A stretch of 64,000 bases of DNA from Microbacterium saccharophilum (GTDB lineage: Bacteria; Actinomycetota; Actinomycetes; Actinomycetales; Microbacteriaceae). Shown here piece by piece: positions 44,316-53,335 of the stretch. Within the stretch, counting starts at the first letter, position 1. Each line of letters starts with the position of its first letter. The stretch covers positions 1 through 64,000 of the forward strand of contig NZ_BKAH01000004.1 in assembly GCF_007992455.1 (NCBI RefSeq). The letters are read 5' to 3'. Position numbers and translations under genes: made by a program. The notes below the pieces were generated by a model. The model searched no databases, was not told where the DNA came from, and saw nothing but the letters and a program-made list of their open reading frames with translations.

Positions 44316-44966
44316 ATGCGCCGCGGGAGCTTCCAGGACGGGACAGTGGACTACGCCGCCGTCGGGGCGACTCAGGCGGCCGACCTCATGGGCTACCCAC
44401 CGGAGAAGAGCGTCCCCGCCGAGGCCTCCTGGCGGATCGGCAGCGGCGAGGCCCGGTTCGCCTCGTCCGCCGACGCACTCCTGGCCTGGAGCGCCCTGCG
44501 CGGCGCGGGTCTGGAACTGACCGACGTGCGCCCGGCCGCCGGGCCGATGTACTCCGGCGTCAGCTTCGATGCCGAGGGCAACCCGCTCGTGCCGAGCCGG
44601 ACGGAGGCGGACCAGCGCTTCGACGCCGACGGGACGCCCTATGTCGCGGCGGGGACGACGATCCGCGTGCACGGGCGCGTCAAGGCGATGCGCGCCGACG
44701 CCGAGCTGCGGGTCATCTACGTCATCGAGGAGCCGCGGCGGGTCGGGTTCGCGCTCGGCACCGTGTCCGACTCGGTCGTCAGCGGCGAGGAGTCGTTCCT
44801 CGTCGACTGGCGCGACAACGATGAGGTGTGGTTCACGGTGCGGGCGTTCGATCGTCCCGTCGCGCCGCTCTACCGGCTCCTGCCGCCCCTGACCAAGCGG
44901 CGCCGCCGGGAACTCTTCCAGGGGTACCTGCGCGCGATCTCGCCGCTGTACGCCACCCCCGCCTGA
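44316..44966 (+). CDS. DUF1990 family protein
   Basis: A 216-aa protein. DUF1990 features are seen: DYAAVGATQAADLMGYPPEKS near the N-terminus, a central beta-barrel, IYVIEEPRRVGFALGTVSDSVVSGEESFLVDW, and a basic C-terminal helix. Function unknown. TAGGCT (44303-44308, overlapping the lepA stop) stands 7 nt before ATG 44316, suggesting a leaderless start. Its TGA overlaps the hemW ATG. Confidence 0.88.
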   Translation: MRRGSFQDGTVDYAAVGATQAADLMGYPPEKSVPAEASWRIGSGEARFASSADALLAWSALRGAGLELTDVRPAAGPMYSGVSFDAEGNPLVPSRTEADQRFDADGTPYVAAGTTIRVHGRVKAMRADAELRVIYVIEEPRRVGFALGTVSDSVVSGEESFLVDWRDNDEVWFTVRAFDRPVAPLYRLLPPLTKRRRRELFQGYLRAISPLYATPA

Positions 44967-46183
44967 TGGGCGCCGCGCTCCCCGTCGGCGATCCCGCCCC
45001 GCGCGACGGCGCGCTGCCGGCCGACATCACGCCGTCACCGGACACCGACTTCGGCGTGTACCTGCATGTGCCGTTCTGCCGCGTACGGTGCGGCTACTGC
45101 GACTTCAACACCTACACGGCCACCGAACTGCGCGGCGCACGCCAGGACGCGTACGCGGACGAGGTGCTGCACGAGGTCGCGCTGTCGCGGCGGGTCCTCG
45201 CCGAGCGCGGGCCGCTCCGGCCCGCCCAGACCGTCTTCTTCGGCGGCGGGACCCCGACCCTCCTGCCCCCCGGCGACCTCGCCCGGATGCTCACCGGCGT
45301 CCGGGAGACGTTCGGTCTCGCCGACGGCGCCGAAGTGACGGTCGAGGCCAATCCGGACACCGTCACCGACGCCGTGGCCGCCGCGCTCGCCGCCGCCGGG
45401 GTCACGCGGCTGTCGATCGGGATGCAGTCCGCCGTGCCGCACGTCCTCGCCGTCCTGGACCGCACCCACGACCCGGCCCGGGTCACGACCGCGGTCGCCG
45501 CGGCGCGCCGCGCGGGCCTGGACGTCAGCGTCGACCTCATCTACGGGTCGCCGGGGGAGTCCCTGGACGACTGGCGACGATCGGTCGATGCCGCGCTGGC
45601 CCTCGCGCCGGACCATATCTCGGCGTACGCGCTCATCATCGAGGACGGCACGAGGCTCGAGCGGCAGATCCGCCGCGGCGAGGTGCCCGCGCCGGACGAC
45701 GACCTGCAGGCCGACATGTACGAGCTCGCGGACGACCTGCTCGCCGCGGGCGGCTACGGCTGGTACGAGGTGTCCAACTGGGCCAGGGATGAGCGGCACC
45801 GGTCGCGCCACAACCTCGCGTACTGGCGGGGGACCGACTGGTGGGGCTACGGTCCCGGCGCGCACAGCCACGTCGGGGGGCTCCGCTGGTGGAACGTCAA
45901 GCACCCTGCCGCCTACGCGCAGCGTCTCGCCGCCGGGGAGTCGCCCGCGGCCGGACGGGAGCGCCCCGACGAAGCCGCCCGTCGCCTGGAGACCGTGCTG
46001 CTGCGCTCGCGCATCGCCGAGGGCCTTCCCGTGTCGGAGGTCACCGGCGAGGGTCGCCGGGCCGTCGCCTCCCTCATCGCCGACGGGCTCATCGACGGGG
46101 CGGCGGCCGTGCACGGCCGCATCGTCCTGACCCGGCGCGGCCGGCTCCTCGCCGACGCCGTCGTCCGGGCGCTGACCGTCTGA
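44966..46183 (+). CDS. hemW: Heme chaperone HemW (radical SAM)
   Basis: A 405-aa radical SAM protein. The 4Fe-4S motif CRVRCGYC follows YLHVPF; FFGGGTPTLL is the SAM-binding stretch, and SIGMQSA and NLAYWRGTDWWGYGPGAHSH are HemW/HemN-like. It lacks the extra Cys of coproporphyrinogen dehydrogenase HemN, fitting heme delivery rather than synthesis. ATG 44966 overlaps the upstream stop. This lepA-hemW-hrcA order is common in actinobacteria. Confidence 0.95.
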   Translation: MGAALPVGDPAPRDGALPADITPSPDTDFGVYLHVPFCRVRCGYCDFNTYTATELRGARQDAYADEVLHEVALSRRVLAERGPLRPAQTVFFGGGTPTLLPPGDLARMLTGVRETFGLADGAEVTVEANPDTVTDAVAAALAAAGVTRLSIGMQSAVPHVLAVLDRTHDPARVTTAVAAARRAGLDVSVDLIYGSPGESLDDWRRSVDAALALAPDHISAYALIIEDGTRLERQIRRGEVPAPDDDLQADMYELADDLLAAGGYGWYEVSNWARDERHRSRHNLAYWRGTDWWGYGPGAHSHVGGLRWWNVKHPAAYAQRLAAGESPAAGRERPDEAARRLETVLLRSRIAEGLPVSEVTGEGRRAVASLIADGLIDGAAAVHGRIVLTRRGRLLADAVVRALTV

Positions 46184-46217
46184 CCTCTCCGGAGGGGCAT
46201 CCGTCCGCGCGGCGGGA

Positions 46218-46249
46218 TAGAATTGGCACTCCAGGATCACGAGTGCCAG
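46218..46249 (+). promoter_or_regulatory. CIRCE operator and -10 of the hrcA promoter
   Basis: TTGGCACTC-N9-GAGTGCCAG (46223-46249) is the CIRCE inverted repeat bound by HrcA, altered from the consensus at the outer bases only. TAGAAT (46218-46223) is a good -10 that shares a base with the repeat, so HrcA bound here would block its own transcription. The operator ends 12 nt before the hrcA ATG. Confidence 0.92.
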
Positions 46250-46261
46250 CGAGGAGGGACC

Positions 46262-47299
46262 ATGGTCTCCGAACGAGGTCTGCAGGTCCTCAGCGCGATC
46301 GTGCAGGACTACGTCGACACGCGCGAGCCCGTCGGCAGCAAGGCGATCGTCGACCGCCACCACTTCGGCGTCTCGGCGGCGACGATCCGCAACGACATGT
46401 CGCTGCTCGAGGACGAGGAGCTCATCGCCGCCCCGCACACGTCGTCGGGGCGCATCCCCACCGACAAGGGCTACCGCGTCTTCGTCGACCATCTCGCCGA
46501 GCTCCGTCCGCTCACCGGCGCGCAGCGCGCCGCGATCTCCTCGTTCCTCGAGGCTCCTGTCGACCTCGACGACCTCCTCGTGCGCACCGTCCGGTCGCTC
46601 ACCCAGCTCACCGGCCAGGTCGCGATCGTGCAGTACCCGTCCTTCGCGCGCGCGAGCGTCTCGCACGTCGAGTTCGTCCATCTGGGCGGGACACGCGTCG
46701 TCATCATCGTCGTGACCGACACCGGCCGGGTCTCGCAGCGCGTCGCGTTCCTCCCGTTCGAGCCCGACGAGGACGAGACCCTCGCCGTCAAGGCGCAGGT
46801 CGCGTCGCTCGTGACCGGGAAGAGCGTGCGCGATGCCGCGCAGGCCGTGACCGACCTGCTGGCGGTCGAGGGCGCCGGCGACCGGCGCGACCTCGCGCTG
46901 CGCACGGTCGCGCGAATCGTCTCCGAGGAGCTCGACGAATTCCGGCAGGACCGCCTCGTCATGGCCGGAGCCGCGACGCTCGCGCGACGGGAGAACGACT
47001 TCCGCGGCAGCATCTATCCGCTCCTAGAGGCCATCGAGGAGCAGGTGACCCTGCTCCGGCTCATGAGCGAGATGGTCGCCGACGACAAGGGGCTCTCGGT
47101 GTCCATCGGGCGGGAGAACGAGTCGTTCGGGCTCTCCGAGGCGTCTGTCCTCGCGAGCGAGTACGACCCCACCGGCTCGCGGGCGCGCGTCGGCATCCTC
47201 GGCCCCACCCGCATGGACTATCCCACCAACCTCGCGGCGGTCCGCGCCGTCGCGCACTATCTCAGCCGACTGCTCGACGAAGACGAGCGGTCCCGCTGA
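46262..47299 (+). CDS. hrcA: Heat-inducible transcription repressor HrcA
   Basis: A 345-aa repressor. It has the N-terminal winged helix (MVSERGLQVLSAIVQDYVDTREPVGSKAI ... VSAATIRNDMSLLEDEELI), an insertion domain and a GAF-like C-terminal domain (GPTRMDYPTNLAAVRAVAHYLS). It represses hrcA-dnaJ and probably groE genes via CIRCE, with GroEL as corepressor. ATG 46262 has GAGGAGG upstream; the in-frame extension to 46223 lies inside CIRCE. Confidence 0.97.
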   Translation: MVSERGLQVLSAIVQDYVDTREPVGSKAIVDRHHFGVSAATIRNDMSLLEDEELIAAPHTSSGRIPTDKGYRVFVDHLAELRPLTGAQRAAISSFLEAPVDLDDLLVRTVRSLTQLTGQVAIVQYPSFARASVSHVEFVHLGGTRVVIIVVTDTGRVSQRVAFLPFEPDEDETLAVKAQVASLVTGKSVRDAAQAVTDLLAVEGAGDRRDLALRTVARIVSEELDEFRQDRLVMAGAATLARRENDFRGSIYPLLEAIEEQVTLLRLMSEMVADDKGLSVSIGRENESFGLSEASVLASEYDPTGSRARVGILGPTRMDYPTNLAAVRAVAHYLSRLLDEDERSR

Positions 47300-47341
47300 A
47301 CGACGCATACGCGCCCTCGCGGGCGCCCAGGAAAGGCGATT

Positions 47342-48454
47342 GTGGCTGATCACTACGAGGTACTCGGCGTGTCGCGGGATGCGACCCCCGACCAGATCAA
47401 GAAGGCGTACCGGCGGCTGGCCCGCGAGCTGCACCCGGATGTGAACCCGGGCGCGGACGCCTCCGAGCGCTTCAAGCTCGTGACGCACGCGTACGACGTG
47501 CTGAGCGACCCGGAGCAGCGGCAGCGCTACGACATGGGCGGCGACAACAGCCCGTTCGGCGGGGCGCAGGGCTTCGGCGGCTTCGGGGACATCTTCGAGA
47601 CGTTCTTCGGCGGAGGCGGGGGAGGCCGCGGGGGTCGCCCCCGCTCGCGCCGCGAGCGCGGCCAGGACGCCCTCGTGCGCGTCACGCTGGACCTCGGCGA
47701 CGTCGTCTTCGGCGCGCACCGCGACATCGAGGTCGACACCGCCGTCCTCTGCGAGACGTGCCAGGGCTCGTGCTGCCAGCCGGGCACGCAGCCGGTCACG
47801 TGCGACATCTGCCACGGCTCCGGTCAGGTGCAGCGCACGGTCCGCAGCCTACTCGGCAACGTGGTCACGTCGCAGCCGTGCACGACCTGCCAGGGCTACG
47901 GCACGACGATCCCGTACCCGTGCGCCTCGTGCCAGGGTCAGGGGCGCGTGCGCTCGCGCCGCACCGTGTCCGTCGACATCCCCGCCGGCGTCGAGTCGGG
48001 CCTGCGCCTGCAGCTGCCGGGCTCCGGGGAGGTCGGCCCTGCCGGCGGCCCGAACGGCGACCTCTACCTCGAGGTCACCGTGGCGGCGCACGAGACGTTC
48101 AGCCGTGACGGCGACGACCTGCTCGCGACCCTCGAGGTCTCGATGCCCGACGCGATCCTCGGCACCACGACCCGCATCGCGTCGCTCGACGGCGATGTGG
48201 ACCTCGAGGTGCGTCCCGGCATCCAGTCCGGCGACGTCCTGACGATCAAGGGCCGCGGCATCACCCCGCTGCGCGGCACGCAGCGCGGCGATCTTCGCGT
48301 CGGCATCCAGGTGGTCACGCCCACGCGGCTCGACGCCAAGCAGCGGGCCCTCATCGAGGACTTCGCGAAGAAGTCGAAGGCCCCGGCTCCCCGGCTCGCG
48401 GAGTTCCACCAGGGGATGTTCTCCAAGCTCCGCGACCGGTTCCGGAACGGCTGA
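47342..48454 (+). CDS. dnaJ: Chaperone protein DnaJ (HrcA-linked copy)
   Basis: A 370-aa type I J-protein. J-domain with HPD (ELHPDVNPG), Gly/Phe-rich linker ([24 protein letters not shown]), four zinc-binding repeats ([32 protein letters not shown]; the first has Cys where Gly is usual), and a C-terminal substrate domain. GTG start. It stimulates DnaK ATPase. As in other actinobacteria this is probably the DnaJ2 copy, under CIRCE/HrcA control. Confidence 0.96.
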   Translation: MADHYEVLGVSRDATPDQIKKAYRRLARELHPDVNPGADASERFKLVTHAYDVLSDPEQRQRYDMGGDNSPFGGAQGFGGFGDIFETFFGGGGGGRGGRPRSRRERGQDALVRVTLDLGDVVFGAHRDIEVDTAVLCETCQGSCCQPGTQPVTCDICHGSGQVQRTVRSLLGNVVTSQPCTTCQGYGTTIPYPCASCQGQGRVRSRRTVSVDIPAGVESGLRLQLPGSGEVGPAGGPNGDLYLEVTVAAHETFSRDGDDLLATLEVSMPDAILGTTTRIASLDGDVDLEVRPGIQSGDVLTIKGRGITPLRGTQRGDLRVGIQVVTPTRLDAKQRALIEDFAKKSKAPAPRLAEFHQGMFSKLRDRFRNG

Positions 48455-48457
48455 GCC

Positions 48458-49192
48458 GTGGCGCTGCACTTCCTCGTGGAGGATGCCGGCGACATCCCGG
48501 TGGGCGGCGAGGTCGTCCTCACCGGCGCCGAGGCGCACCACGCCGCGGCGGTCCGCCGCGTCCGCGTCGGCGAGGAGGTCACGGTCGGTGACGGGCGCGG
48601 CGTCCGGCTCAGCGGCGCCGTCGAGGAGGCCGCACCCGCGCGGGTGACCGTGCGGGTCACCGCTCGCACGGTCACCGAGCCGCCGCGTCCGCGGCTCGTG
48701 CTCGTCCAGGCGCTCGCGAAGGGCGACCGCGACGAGCTCGCGGTGCAGGCGGCCACCGAGCTCGGCGTCGACGAGATCGTGCCGTGGCAAGCGGCGCGCA
48801 GCGTCTCGCGCTGGGATACCGCGAAGGCGGCCAAGGGCGTCGCCCGGTGGAGCGCGATCGTCCGCGAGGCCGCGAAGCAGGCGCACCGGCTCTGGGTCCC
48901 CGAGGTGACGTCGCCCGTCACGACGCGCCAGCTCGCGGCGCGCGCGGCGCAGTCGCGGATGCTGATCCTCGAGCCGACCGCCGAAGCGGCGCTGTCCGAC
49001 CTCGACCTCACCGCCGGCGACGGCGACCTCGTCCTCGTCGTCGGTCCGGAGGGCGGCATCGCACCCGAGGAGCTCACGGCGCTCACCGCCGCCGGCGCCA
49101 CGCTCGTGCGGCTCGGCGAGACGGTGCTGCGCACGTCCACCGCGGGCCCCGCGGCCCTCGCCGTCGCCAGCGTCCGCCTCGGCCGGTGGTGA
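48458..49192 (+). CDS. rsmE: 16S rRNA (uracil-1498-N3)-methyltransferase
   Basis: A 244-aa SPOUT methyltransferase with the N-terminal PUA-like region (LTGAEAHHAAAVRRVRVGEEV) and the knotted C-terminal domain: VQALAKGDRDELAVQAATELGVDEIVPW, GPEGGIAPEELTAL and RLGETVLRTSTAGPAAL. It methylates U1498 of 16S rRNA. GTG start 3 nt after dnaJ. Confidence 0.95.
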   Translation: MALHFLVEDAGDIPVGGEVVLTGAEAHHAAAVRRVRVGEEVTVGDGRGVRLSGAVEEAAPARVTVRVTARTVTEPPRPRLVLVQALAKGDRDELAVQAATELGVDEIVPWQAARSVSRWDTAKAAKGVARWSAIVREAAKQAHRLWVPEVTSPVTTRQLAARAAQSRMLILEPTAEAALSDLDLTAGDGDLVLVVGPEGGIAPEELTALTAAGATLVRLGETVLRTSTAGPAALAVASVRLGRW

Positions 49193-49215
49193 ACGCCGCT
49201 GGCTAGACTGGGCAC

Positions 49216-49563
49216 ATGAGCGAACCGTCGATCTTCACGCGCATCCTGCAGGGGGAGATCCCCGCCGAGATCATCGCCGAGACCGAGAACGCCTTCGCCA
49301 TCCGCGACATCCACCCGCAGGCTCCCGTGCACCTGCTCGTGATCCCCAAGTCCGAGCAGTACCGCAACGTGGTCGAGCTCGCCGCAGGCGACCCCGACCT
49401 CCTCGCAGAGCTCGTCGGTCTCGCGAACTCGGTGGCCGCCGAGCACGCCGACGGCGACTTCCGCCTCATCTTCAACACCGGCCCCGGCGCCGGACAGACC
49501 GTCTTCCATGTGCACGCCCATGTGCTCGGTGGAGGCCTTCCCGAAGGGAGCCTCGGTGGCTGA
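49216..49563 (+). CDS. HIT-family hydrolase (HinT)
   Basis: A 115-aa histidine-triad protein with SIFTRILQGEIPAEII at the start and HVHAHVLGG near the end. It hydrolyses AMP-lysine-like nucleoside phosphoramidates. TAGACT (49204-49209) lies 6 nt before ATG 49216, so a leaderless transcript is likely. phoH overlaps its last 8 bp. Confidence 0.94.
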   Translation: MSEPSIFTRILQGEIPAEIIAETENAFAIRDIHPQAPVHLLVIPKSEQYRNVVELAAGDPDLLAELVGLANSVAAEHADGDFRLIFNTGPGAGQTVFHVHAHVLGGGLPEGSLGG

Positions 49564-50632
49564 TGCCCCCGAACCCACCGTCGAGCTCATCTACGCCGAC
49601 GGCGTCGCGATGGTCCAGCTCCTCGGACCCCAGGATCGACTCCTGCGGGTCGTCGAGCGGGAGCACCCGTCGGTGCAGGTGCACGTCCGCGGCAACGAGA
49701 TCACGCTCAGCGGCGAACCCGCCGCCGTCGCCGCCGCGCGCACGCTCGTCGAGGAGCTGATCTCGCTCGCGCGGGCCGGACAGGGCCTCGACCCGTCCGA
49801 CGTCCGCGCGTCCACCCGCATCCTCGAATCCGGGCAGCGCCCGTCCGAAGTGCTGGGCGAGGCCATCCTGTCCTCGCGCGGGAAGATCATCCGCCCGAAG
49901 ACGCTCGGCCAGAAGAACTACGTCGACGCGATCGATGAGAACACGATCGTCTTCGGCATCGGCCCGGCCGGCACCGGCAAGACCTACCTCGCGATGGCGA
50001 AGGCGGTGCAGGCGCTGCAGCGCAAGGAGGTCAACCGCATCATCCTCACGCGGCCCGCCGTCGAGGCGGGGGAGCGGCTGGGGTTCCTGCCCGGAACCCT
50101 GACCGACAAGATCGACCCCTACCTGCGGCCGCTGTACGACGCGCTCAACGAGATGATGGATCCGGAGCTCGTCCCCAAGCTCATGGCCTCCGGCACCATC
50201 GAGGTCGCCCCGCTCGCGTACATGCGCGGACGCACGCTGAACGACTCGTTCGTCGTCCTCGACGAGGCGCAGAACACGACGCCCGAGCAGATGAAGATGT
50301 TCCTCACCCGGCTCGGCTTCGGCACCCGGATGGTCGTCACCGGCGACATCACGCAGGTGGACCTGCCGCAGGGCTCCTCGGGCCTCCGGCTCGTGACGCG
50401 CGTGCTCAAGGACATCGACGACATCCACTTCGCCATGCTCACGAGCGACGACGTCGTCCGGCACACCCTCGTCGGTCGCATCGTCGACGCGTACAGCGTG
50501 TACGACGAGCAGCGGCTGGCGTCGCGCCGGGAGCGCGACGAGGCCACCGAGTTCGCGAACCGCGCCGAGCGCCGTTCCCACGTGCGGCCGAGCGGCCCGC
50601 GCGACCATCTGCCCAAGCGAGGACGTTCATGA
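49556..50632 (+). CDS. phoH: PhoH family ATPase
   Basis: A 358-aa protein starting at GTG 49556 (AAGGGAG upstream). An N-terminal KH-like region precedes the PhoH ATPase with GPAGTGKTYLA, NRIILTRPAVEAGERLGFLPG, FVVLDEAQNTTPEQMKMFLTRLGFG and GDITQVDLP. Members are ATPases thought to act in RNA metabolism, consistent with coupling to ybeY (4-bp overlap). Confidence 0.95.
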   Translation: MADAPEPTVELIYADGVAMVQLLGPQDRLLRVVEREHPSVQVHVRGNEITLSGEPAAVAAARTLVEELISLARAGQGLDPSDVRASTRILESGQRPSEVLGEAILSSRGKIIRPKTLGQKNYVDAIDENTIVFGIGPAGTGKTYLAMAKAVQALQRKEVNRIILTRPAVEAGERLGFLPGTLTDKIDPYLRPLYDALNEMMDPELVPKLMASGTIEVAPLAYMRGRTLNDSFVVLDEAQNTTPEQMKMFLTRLGFGTRMVVTGDITQVDLPQGSSGLRLVTRVLKDIDDIHFAMLTSDDVVRHTLVGRIVDAYSVYDEQRLASRRERDEATEFANRAERRSHVRPSGPRDHLPKRGRS

Positions 50633-51096
50633 CGATCGAGATCACCAACGAGTCGGGCGTCGCGATCGACGAGACGGTGCTGCTGCGGCTCACCGAGCAC
50701 AACCTCGGCGAGCTCAACGTGAGCCCCGACGCCGACGTGGCGCTCCTCCTGGTCGACGAGGGCGCGATGGAGTCGCTGCACGTGCAGTGGATGGACGAGC
50801 CCGGCCCCACCGACGTGCTGAGCTTCCCGATGGACGAGCTCCGCCCCGGTACGGAGGAGGCGCCGACCCCGGCCGGCCTCCTCGGCGACATCGTGCTCTG
50901 CCCGCAGGTCGCGGAGACGCAGGCGCAGGGCGCCGGCCACTCGACGCTCGAGGAGCTCATCCTGCTGACGACGCACGGCCTCCTGCACCTGCTCGGCTTC
51001 GACCACGCCGAGCCGGAAGAGGAACGCGAGATGTTCGCGCTGCAGCGTCAGCTCATCGCGGCGTTCCATGCGTCCGAGCGACGCCGTCGCGCATGA
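50629..51096 (+). CDS. ybeY: Endoribonuclease YbeY
   Basis: A 155-aa zinc metalloprotein with the signature HGLLHLLGFDHAEPEE (three His ligands) and PTDVLSFPMDEL. It processes the 3' end of 16S rRNA and acts in ribosome quality control. Overlaps phoH and the following CNNM gene by 4 bp each. Confidence 0.96.
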   Translation: MTIEITNESGVAIDETVLLRLTEHNLGELNVSPDADVALLLVDEGAMESLHVQWMDEPGPTDVLSFPMDELRPGTEEAPTPAGLLGDIVLCPQVAETQAQGAGHSTLEELILLTTHGLLHLLGFDHAEPEEEREMFALQRQLIAAFHASERRRRA

Positions 51097-52439
51097 CCGC
51101 ATTCCTCCTCCTCTTCGCCGCCGTCCTTCTCGTCGCGCTCGGCGGGCTCATGGCGGCACTCGACGCCGCGCTCGGCGTCACCTCCCGCCTGGACGTCGCC
51201 GAACTGTCGCTGAGCGGGCGCAACCGCTCGTCGCTGTCGAAGATCGCGGGTGACCCGGAGGCGCACGGCAACGCCGTCGTCTTCATCAGGATCCTCGCCG
51301 AGACGACGGCCGCCGTGCTCGTCACGGTCGCCTTCACGCTGCTGTTCCGCAACATCTGGTGGGCCATGCTCGCCGCCGCGGTCCTCATGTCGATCGTGTC
51401 CTTCGTCCTCGTCGGCGCGAGCCCCCGCAGCGTCGGCCGGCAGCACGCGAAGGGCCTCCTGCGTGCCTGTGCGCCCATCATCCGCGGCGCGCGCATCGTG
51501 CTGGGACCCCTCGCCCACCTCCTCGTGATCCTCGGCGACCGACTGACCCCCGGCATCCGCCGCAGCACCTCCTTCGCCTCGGAGGAGCAGCTGCTGAGCA
51601 TGGTCGACGAAGCCGCGTCGCAGGCGCTCATCGAGGAGGACGACCGCGAGCTCATCCACTCGGTGTTCGACTTCACCGACACGATCGTGCGCTCCGTCAT
51701 GGTGCCGCGCACCGACATGGTGACGATGGATGCCGCGGCGACGACGCAGGAGGCGATGCAGCTCTTCCTCGACAAGGGCGTCTCGCGCATCCCGGTCGCC
51801 GACGGCGACGCCGATGACATCAGCGGTGTCGTCTACCTCAAGGACCTCGTGCAGTTCGCGTACCGCGACGAGCGCGCCTGGCGCGGCGTGCCGGTGCTGC
51901 AGATCGCCCGGCCGGCCGTCTTCGTCCCGGAGTCGATGAAGGCCGAGACGCTCCTGCAGCAGATGAAGCGCGACGCCGTGCACGTGTGCCTCGTCGTGGA
52001 CGAGTACGGCGGCGTCTCGGGCCTCGTGACCCTCGAGGACCTCATCGAGGAGCTCGTGGGCGACATCGCCGACGAGTACGACCCGCGCTCCAGCGAGGTC
52101 GTCGACCTCGGCGGGGGGCGCTACCGCGTGAGCACACGCCTGGGCCTGGACGAAGTGGGCGACCTGTTCAACATCGAGCTGGACGACGAGGACGTGGACT
52201 CCATCGGCGGCCTGCTCGGCAAGGTGCTGGGCCGCGTGCCGCTGCCGGGTGTGACCGCCGAATACGGCGGGCTGCTGCTGACCGGCGGCGCGTCCCGCGG
52301 GCGCGGACGGGGCCTGGCGACCGTGTTCGTCGAACGCGCCCCGAGCCTGATCGCGCTCGAGGAGAGCACGGCCCCGCGGACGGGTGAGGTGCGCGTCCCG
52401 CGCACCGGCGAGATCCGCACCCCCAGGAAAGGCGAATGA
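51093..52439 (+). CDS. CNNM/CorC-type transporter with CBS domains
   Basis: A 448-aa membrane protein. An N-terminal CNNM domain of four helices (FLLLFAAVLLVALGGLMAALDAAL ... WWAMLAAAVLMSIVSFVL) precedes a CBS pair (VMVPRTDMVTMDAAATTQEAM ... VCLVVDEYGGVSGLVTLEDLIEELVGDI) and a CorC_HlyC domain (DLFNIELDDEDVDSIGGLLGKVLGRVP). These proteins are linked to Mg2+ or Co2+ transport. The unusual tail holds a repeated TGE-V/I-R motif (residues ~430-448). Operon position between ybeY and era is conserved. Confidence 0.93.
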   Translation: MTAFLLLFAAVLLVALGGLMAALDAALGVTSRLDVAELSLSGRNRSSLSKIAGDPEAHGNAVVFIRILAETTAAVLVTVAFTLLFRNIWWAMLAAAVLMSIVSFVLVGASPRSVGRQHAKGLLRACAPIIRGARIVLGPLAHLLVILGDRLTPGIRRSTSFASEEQLLSMVDEAASQALIEEDDRELIHSVFDFTDTIVRSVMVPRTDMVTMDAAATTQEAMQLFLDKGVSRIPVADGDADDISGVVYLKDLVQFAYRDERAWRGVPVLQIARPAVFVPESMKAETLLQQMKRDAVHVCLVVDEYGGVSGLVTLEDLIEELVGDIADEYDPRSSEVVDLGGGRYRVSTRLGLDEVGDLFNIELDDEDVDSIGGLLGKVLGRVPLPGVTAEYGGLLLTGGASRGRGRGLATVFVERAPSLIALEESTAPRTGEVRVPRTGEIRTPRKGE

Positions 52440-52440
52440 C

Positions 52441-53334
52441 ATGAGCGAGACCCGATCCGGATTCGTCACCTTCGTGGGGCGGCCGAACGTCGGCAAGTCG
52501 ACGCTGACGAACGCCCTCGTGGGGGAGAAGGTCGCCATCACGAGCGACAAGCCGCAGACGACGCGACGCGCCATCCGCGGCATCCTGAACCGCCCGGCCG
52601 GGCAGCTCGTGATCGTCGACACCCCCGGCATCCACAAGCCGCGCACGCTGCTCGGGCAGCGCCTCAACGACCTCGTCGAGCAGGTGCTCGGCGACGTCGA
52701 CGCCATCTGCTTCCTCGTCCCGGCGACCGAGAAGGTCGGGCCCGGAGACCGGCGCATCGCCGCATCGCTCGACGGGTACCCGCGCGCCCGGAAGGTCGCG
52801 CTCGTCACGAAGACCGACATCGCGTCGCGGGAGCAGATCACCGAGCGGCTGCTCGAGGCGGACGCCCTTCGCGAGGACTGGGCCGCCGTCATCCCCCTGT
52901 CCGCCGTCGCGGGCGAGCAGCTCGACGTGCTCGCCGACGAGCTCCTGGCCATGATGCCGGTCGGTCCCGCGCTCTACGCCGATGACATCGCCACCGACGA
53001 GTCCGTCTCCGACCGGATCGCGGAGATCATCCGCGAAGCCGCTCTGGAGGGCGTCCGCGACGAGCTGCCGCACTCCATCGCCGTGACGATCGAGGACATC
53101 GCGCCCCGCGCGGATTCCGACCTCACCGACGTATTCGCGAACATCGTCGTCGAGCGCGACAGCCAGAAAGCCATCATCATCGGCCACAAGGGCTCCCGCC
53201 TGAAGGACGTCGGTGCCCGGGCCCGCGCGGGCATCGAGCCGCTCGTCGGGACGCGCGTCTTCTTGTCGCTGCGCGTCCGCGTCGCGAAGGAATGGCAGCG
53301 CGACCCGAAGCAGCTCGGACGGCTGGGGTTCTGA
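52441..53334 (+). CDS. era: GTPase Era
   Basis: A 297-aa GTPase with G1 GRPNVGKSTLTNAL, G3 DTPGIHKP, G4 TKTD, and a C-terminal KH domain (HSIAVTIEDI ... VERDSQKAIIIGHKG). It binds the 3' end of 16S rRNA and assists 30S maturation. ATG 52441 begins 1 nt past the CNNM stop. Confidence 0.97.
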   Translation: MSETRSGFVTFVGRPNVGKSTLTNALVGEKVAITSDKPQTTRRAIRGILNRPAGQLVIVDTPGIHKPRTLLGQRLNDLVEQVLGDVDAICFLVPATEKVGPGDRRIAASLDGYPRARKVALVTKTDIASREQITERLLEADALREDWAAVIPLSAVAGEQLDVLADELLAMMPVGPALYADDIATDESVSDRIAEIIREAALEGVRDELPHSIAVTIEDIAPRADSDLTDVFANIVVERDSQKAIIIGHKGSRLKDVGARARAGIEPLVGTRVFLSLRVRVAKEWQRDPKQLGRLGF

Positions 53335-53335
53335 C

